DNA of 6,752 bases from an uncultured Acetatifactor sp. (GTDB taxonomy: Bacteria; Bacillota; Clostridia; Lachnospirales; Lachnospiraceae), in assembly GCA_910585665.1 (NCBI GenBank), contig CAJUFI010000082.1, positions 10,062 through 16,813 on the forward strand, given 5' to 3'. Position numbers and translations under genes: made by a program. Of the stretch, positions 6,385 to 6,752 are shown one piece after another (the first letter of the stretch is position 1; each line of letters starts with the position of its first letter). The notes beneath the pieces are model-generated. The model was not told where the DNA came from, ran no database searches, and saw only the letters and a program-made list of their open reading frames with translations.

Positions 6385-6605
6385 CGCAGGGCCTGTGCGG
6401 AGGGAAGCCCTGCGGCCTGAGGACAGGGATGAGCGAAGGACAGGCAGAGACGGCGGAAGAGGAATCCCGAACAGGGTACGGTCTGCGTTTTGCGAAAGCC
6501 CCGGGCGAGGATAGAGCGCCTGGGGCCGGCTGCGCAGAACAGGCCGGGTAAGTGCCGGGAAATGTGTGCTGAGAAACAGGTAGCGGCAAGAAAAAACCTG
6601 GAAAT
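6385..6605. other. Non-coding convergent region with GC-rich inverted repeats
   Basis: No credible gene is present. Two strong inverted repeats stand out. CGCAGGGC (6385-6392) pairs with GCCCTGCG (6407-6414) directly after the stop codon, around a 14-base loop. GCCCCGGGCG (6498-6507) pairs with CGCCTGGGGC (6517-6526) as a 10-bp stem with one G-U pair and a 9-base loop. Neither is followed by a T-run on the + strand, so they are not typical intrinsic terminators. They could stabilise the 3' end of the RNA-repair transcript or belong to an unrecognised structured RNA. Confidence 0.6.
6498..6526 (+). repeat. GC-rich 10-bp inverted repeat, hairpin-forming
   Basis: The arms are GCCCCGGGCG and CGCCTGGGGC around AGGATAGAG. 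Nine Watson-Crick pairs and one G-U pair form in the + strand RNA. It lies about 115 bp after the stop of the RNA-repair gene. The + side is followed by CGGCTGCG, with no T-run; the minus side is followed only by TTTCGC. It may be a 3'-UTR stabilising stem or a weak terminator. Confidence 0.5.
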
Positions 6606-6606
6606 G

Positions 6607-6639
6607 AAAAACCCTTGAATCATGTTGCAGATTCAAGGG
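6607..6639 (-). terminator. Intrinsic terminator of the tRNA-Pro transcript
   Basis: A perfect 10-bp inverted repeat, CCCTTGAATC (6612-6621) and GATTCAAGGG (6630-6639), surrounds an 8-base loop. Read on the minus strand it is followed at once by TTTTT (complement of 6607-6611) and then CATTTCC. The + strand side has no T-run (AAGAAACC), so it mainly serves leftward transcription, ending the tRNA transcript about 54 bases past the mature 3' end. Confidence 0.85.
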
Positions 6640-6649
6640 AAGAAACCAC

Positions 6650-6666
6650 GGAAAACATAGTTTTCC
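6650..6666 (-). repeat. Small inverted repeat in the tRNA 3' trailer
   Basis: GGAAAAC (6650-6656) and GTTTTCC (6660-6666) form a perfect 7-bp stem with a 3-base loop (TAT on the minus strand). It lies between the tRNA 3' end and the terminator, so it would be a short hairpin in the precursor trailer. On the minus strand it is followed by GTGGTTTC, which is too poor in T to be a convincing first terminator. Confidence 0.5.
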
Positions 6667-6692
6667 ATAAAAGCAAGGAAACAAGGAAGAAA

Positions 6693-6752
6693 TCGGCGCG
6701 ACAGGATTTGAACCTGCGACCTCTGCGTCCCGAACGCAGCGCTCTACCAAGC
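6693..6752 (-). tRNA. tRNA-Pro (anticodon CGG), 5' part outside window
   Basis: Reading the minus strand from the right edge, the sequence shows GCTTGGTAGAGC (D-loop and D-stem 3' side), then anticodon stem CTGCG, loop TTCGGGA and stem CGCAG. The anticodon CGG is at 6732-6730, reading proline codon CCG. A 5-base variable loop (AGGTC) follows, then T-arm GCAGG-TTCAAAT-CCTGT and acceptor strand CGCGCCG with discriminator A at 6693. A73 fits bacterial tRNA-Pro. The 5' acceptor strand and part of the D-arm lie beyond the window. CCA is not encoded (TTT follows the discriminator), so it must be added by tRNA nucleotidyltransferase. The gene is convergent with the RNA-repair gene. Confidence 0.93.

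Noticed and set aside
5923..6750. Minus-strand 275-residue open frame beginning MVERCVRDAEVAGSNP
   Set aside because: Its start is the familiar false translation of a tRNA gene; the rest runs through the terminator and antisense to the ligase domain without domain character.

Overview
The window looks like the chromosome of a high-GC gut Clostridia member, most likely Lachnospiraceae. The grounds are: GC-rich codon third positions, frequent AGG/CGG arginine codons, strong AGGAGG-type ribosome binding sites, and an LCP / DUF3784-like / CapA set typical of Gram-positive Firmicutes. Genus cannot be set from the sequence alone.

Layout. All five protein genes are on the + strand. (1) Positions 3-1370: a LytR-CpsA-Psr (LCP) cell-wall glycopolymer transferase. 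Its frame is open to the left edge and begins with 12-residue charged repeats encoded by a 36-bp tandem repeat. (2) 1389-1697: a small three-helix membrane protein resembling DUF3784. (3) 1710-3080: a CapA/PgsA-type metallophosphatase-fold lipoprotein with a roughly 120-residue Gly/Glu/Ser-rich tether. These three are 18 and 12 bp apart and look like one cell-envelope operon. (4) 3135-4028: an AraC-family regulator. (5) 4180-6384: a 734-residue protein carrying a P-loop polynucleotide-kinase-like domain, a calcineurin-type phosphoesterase and a T4 Rnl1-like RNA ligase in one chain. It is a predicted self-contained RNA end-healing and sealing enzyme and the most notable item here.

The right end (6385-6692) is non-coding and convergent. 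It holds GC-rich inverted repeats and a clear intrinsic terminator for the minus strand. That terminator serves a tRNA-Pro(CGG) gene that enters from the right edge on the minus strand and is cut by the window end.

Together, genes 1-3 are predicted to act at the membrane and outer surface (glycopolymer attachment or a CapA-related envelope function). Gene 5 is cytosolic RNA repair. Gene 4 lies between the two groups, and its targets cannot be read from the sequence. No intrinsic terminator was seen between genes 1 and 5, so read-through is possible, but co-regulation is unproven.
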